DNA of 64,000 nt from Lepus europaeus (taxonomy: Eukaryota; Chordata; Mammalia; Lagomorpha; Leporidae), in NCBI RefSeq assembly GCF_033115175.1, contig NC_084836.1:63541097-63605096 (forward strand). The letters are read 5' to 3'. Made by a program: the position numbers and the translations under genes. The notes under the pieces were generated by a model, which saw only the letters and a program-made list of their open reading frames with translations, searched no databases and was not told the DNA's origin. This document shows, piece by piece, positions 62,763-64,000 of this stretch; positions within the stretch are counted from its first letter, which is position 1; each line of letters opens with the position of its first letter.

Positions 62763-63078
62763 TAATTTTTAAAAAAGATTTATTTATTTATTTGAAAGGC
62801 AGAGTTACAGAGAGGCAGAAGCAGAGGCAGACAGAGATCTTCCATCCACTGGTTCATTCCCCGAGTGGCCACAGCGGCCTGGGCTGGGCCAATCCGAAAC
62901 CAGGAACTTCATCCAGATCTTCCACGTGGGTACAGGGGCCCAAGCACCTAAAACATCTTCTGCTGCTTTCTCAGGCCATGGCAGCCTGGTAGAGCAGCCA
63001 GGTCTTGAACCAGCACCCGTATAGGATGCTGGCACTTCAGGCAGTGGCTTTGCCTGCTGTACCACAGTGCGAACTCCT
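62763..63078 (-). repeat. CSINE
   Basis: It runs from tttttaaaaaagatttattt to taccacagtgcgaactcc, with a short loss near catggcagcctgg. Confidence 0.85.
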
Positions 63079-63433
63079 TTAATTTTTTTTTTTTAATAAA
63101 AAGCATAATGGGCTTATGAATGGGCTTATGAAACTTAAAGAGTACTTCAATAAACTGGTTCTCCAGTGGTCTTGATTGGTCTCCAGTTAGATAATGGGTT
63201 CTTTGTTTCCTGGGCTTTGTGTCTTTTTCTTTGGGTAAACTATATTGAAACTGAAGTTTTTATTAAATAAGTACACTGTACTTACTTAATCATTAATCAG
63301 TTAGTCAACAGAATTTCTATTTAAATCTAGTAGCATATTTTTGTTTCTGTGAAAGAGTACAAATATGCCTGTTTGAACTCTGGGAGGAGGAGAAGCTGGT
63401 ACTTATTAGCTTACCTTAACTTGCTGGAGGCTT

Positions 63434-63757
63434 AAAGATTTATTTATTTGAAAGGCAGAGTGACAGAGAGAGGGAGACACACACACACACACACACACCT
63501 TTTATCTGCTGGTTTGCTCCCCAAATGACCAGAACAGCCAGATCTGCATCAGGGTGAAGGGCTTCATCCTGGTCTCCCACATGAGTGGCAGGGGTCTAAG
63601 TACTTGGGGCATCATCCATTGCTCTTCCCAGACACAATCCAGGAAGCTGGATTGGAAGTGGAACAGCCAGTACTCAAACCAGCACTCTGACAGGTTTCTG
63701 GCATTTCATTTGGTGGCTTAACACAGTGTTGGCTTAATATGCTGCACCGGAATGCCA
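63434..63757 (-). repeat. CSINE with (AC)n
   Basis: It runs from taaagatttatttatttgaa, with (AC)n at 63477-63498, to ctgcaccggaatgccaccc. Confidence 0.85.
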
Positions 63758-63850
63758 CCCAGAGGCTTAGCATTTTGATGTCACAAAAGTGACTACTGTA
63801 AAATTTGAAGAAGATGCCTTTGCTTGAGTAAAAACTTTTTTTTTTAATCC

Positions 63851-64000
63851 ATAACTTTTTTTTTTTTTTTAATTTATTTGAGAGGCAGAATTACAGAGAG
63901 AGGTCTTCGATCCACTAGTTTACCCCCCAAATTGGGGTTGGGCCAATCCAAAGATAGGAGCCAGAAGCTTCTTCCAGGTCTCCCACGTGGGTGCAGGGGC
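63851..64000 (-). repeat. CSINE cut by the window edge
   Basis: A T run, aatttatttgagaggcagaa, then the body up to cacgtgggtgcaggggc at the last base. Confidence 0.88.

Larger units (their letters stand above)
41818..64000 (+). other. R3HDM2: Probable R3HDM2 intron 1
   Basis: No coding exon of any recognised gene is present over 22 kb. The content is SINEs, L1 and L2 pieces and unique AT-rich DNA, listed separately. It continues past the window edge. Confidence 0.5.

Overview
The window is nuclear DNA of a rabbit-like lagomorph, most likely Oryctolagus cuniculus. Two things point there. About 70 copies of the rabbit C-type SINE (CSINE) occur in both orientations; the signature is a tRNA-like head, a CT-rich tail and an end reading caaataaataaat. 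The gene order also matches the mammalian block R3HDM2 - INHBC - INHBE - GLI1 - ARHGAP9 (human 12q13), read here in the opposite direction. No tool was run. Gene calls come from reading exons, splice sites and protein motifs against remembered orthologues.

Layout. 1-3.6 kb: the last seven coding exons of ARHGAP9 (+), carrying the whole RhoGAP domain. 3.57-14.9 kb: complete GLI1 (-), with 11 coding exons plus a probable non-coding first exon in a CpG-rich promoter at 12.6-15.3 kb. ARHGAP9 and GLI1 meet tail to tail. 16.3-18.1 kb: a SINE cluster. 18.2-20.1 kb: INHBE (-), two exons, activin beta-E. 20.1-25.1 kb: intergenic, SINE-poor. 25.1-37.3 kb: INHBC (-), two exons split by an 11-kb intron that holds a long degraded L2 LINE, two MaLR-type LTR-element fossils, an inverted-repeat DNA transposon and about 18 SINEs. 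37.3-41.2 kb: the spacer between the divergent INHBC and R3HDM2 promoters. 41.3-42.1 kb: a CpG island with the probable non-coding first exon of R3HDM2 (+). 42-64 kb: R3HDM2 intron 1, made of SINEs, antisense L2 pieces, ancient L1 pieces and unique AT-rich DNA.

How the genes relate. GLI1 is the zinc-finger activator at the end of the Hedgehog pathway. INHBE and INHBC are tandem paralogues encoding secreted TGF-beta-family activin subunits expressed mainly in liver; they share intron position and phase. ARHGAP9 is a haematopoietic Rho-family GAP. They are neighbours rather than one pathway. I found no undescribed system such as a toxin, defence or gene-cluster system. The points most worth a second look are the nested young SINEs with intact target-site duplications, the inverted-repeat element hit repeatedly by SINEs, the SINE-free islands, the candidate GLI, NF-kB and CRE sites around the GLI1 promoter, an IRF-like GAAA array, and two unexplained antisense ORFs in R3HDM2 intron 1.
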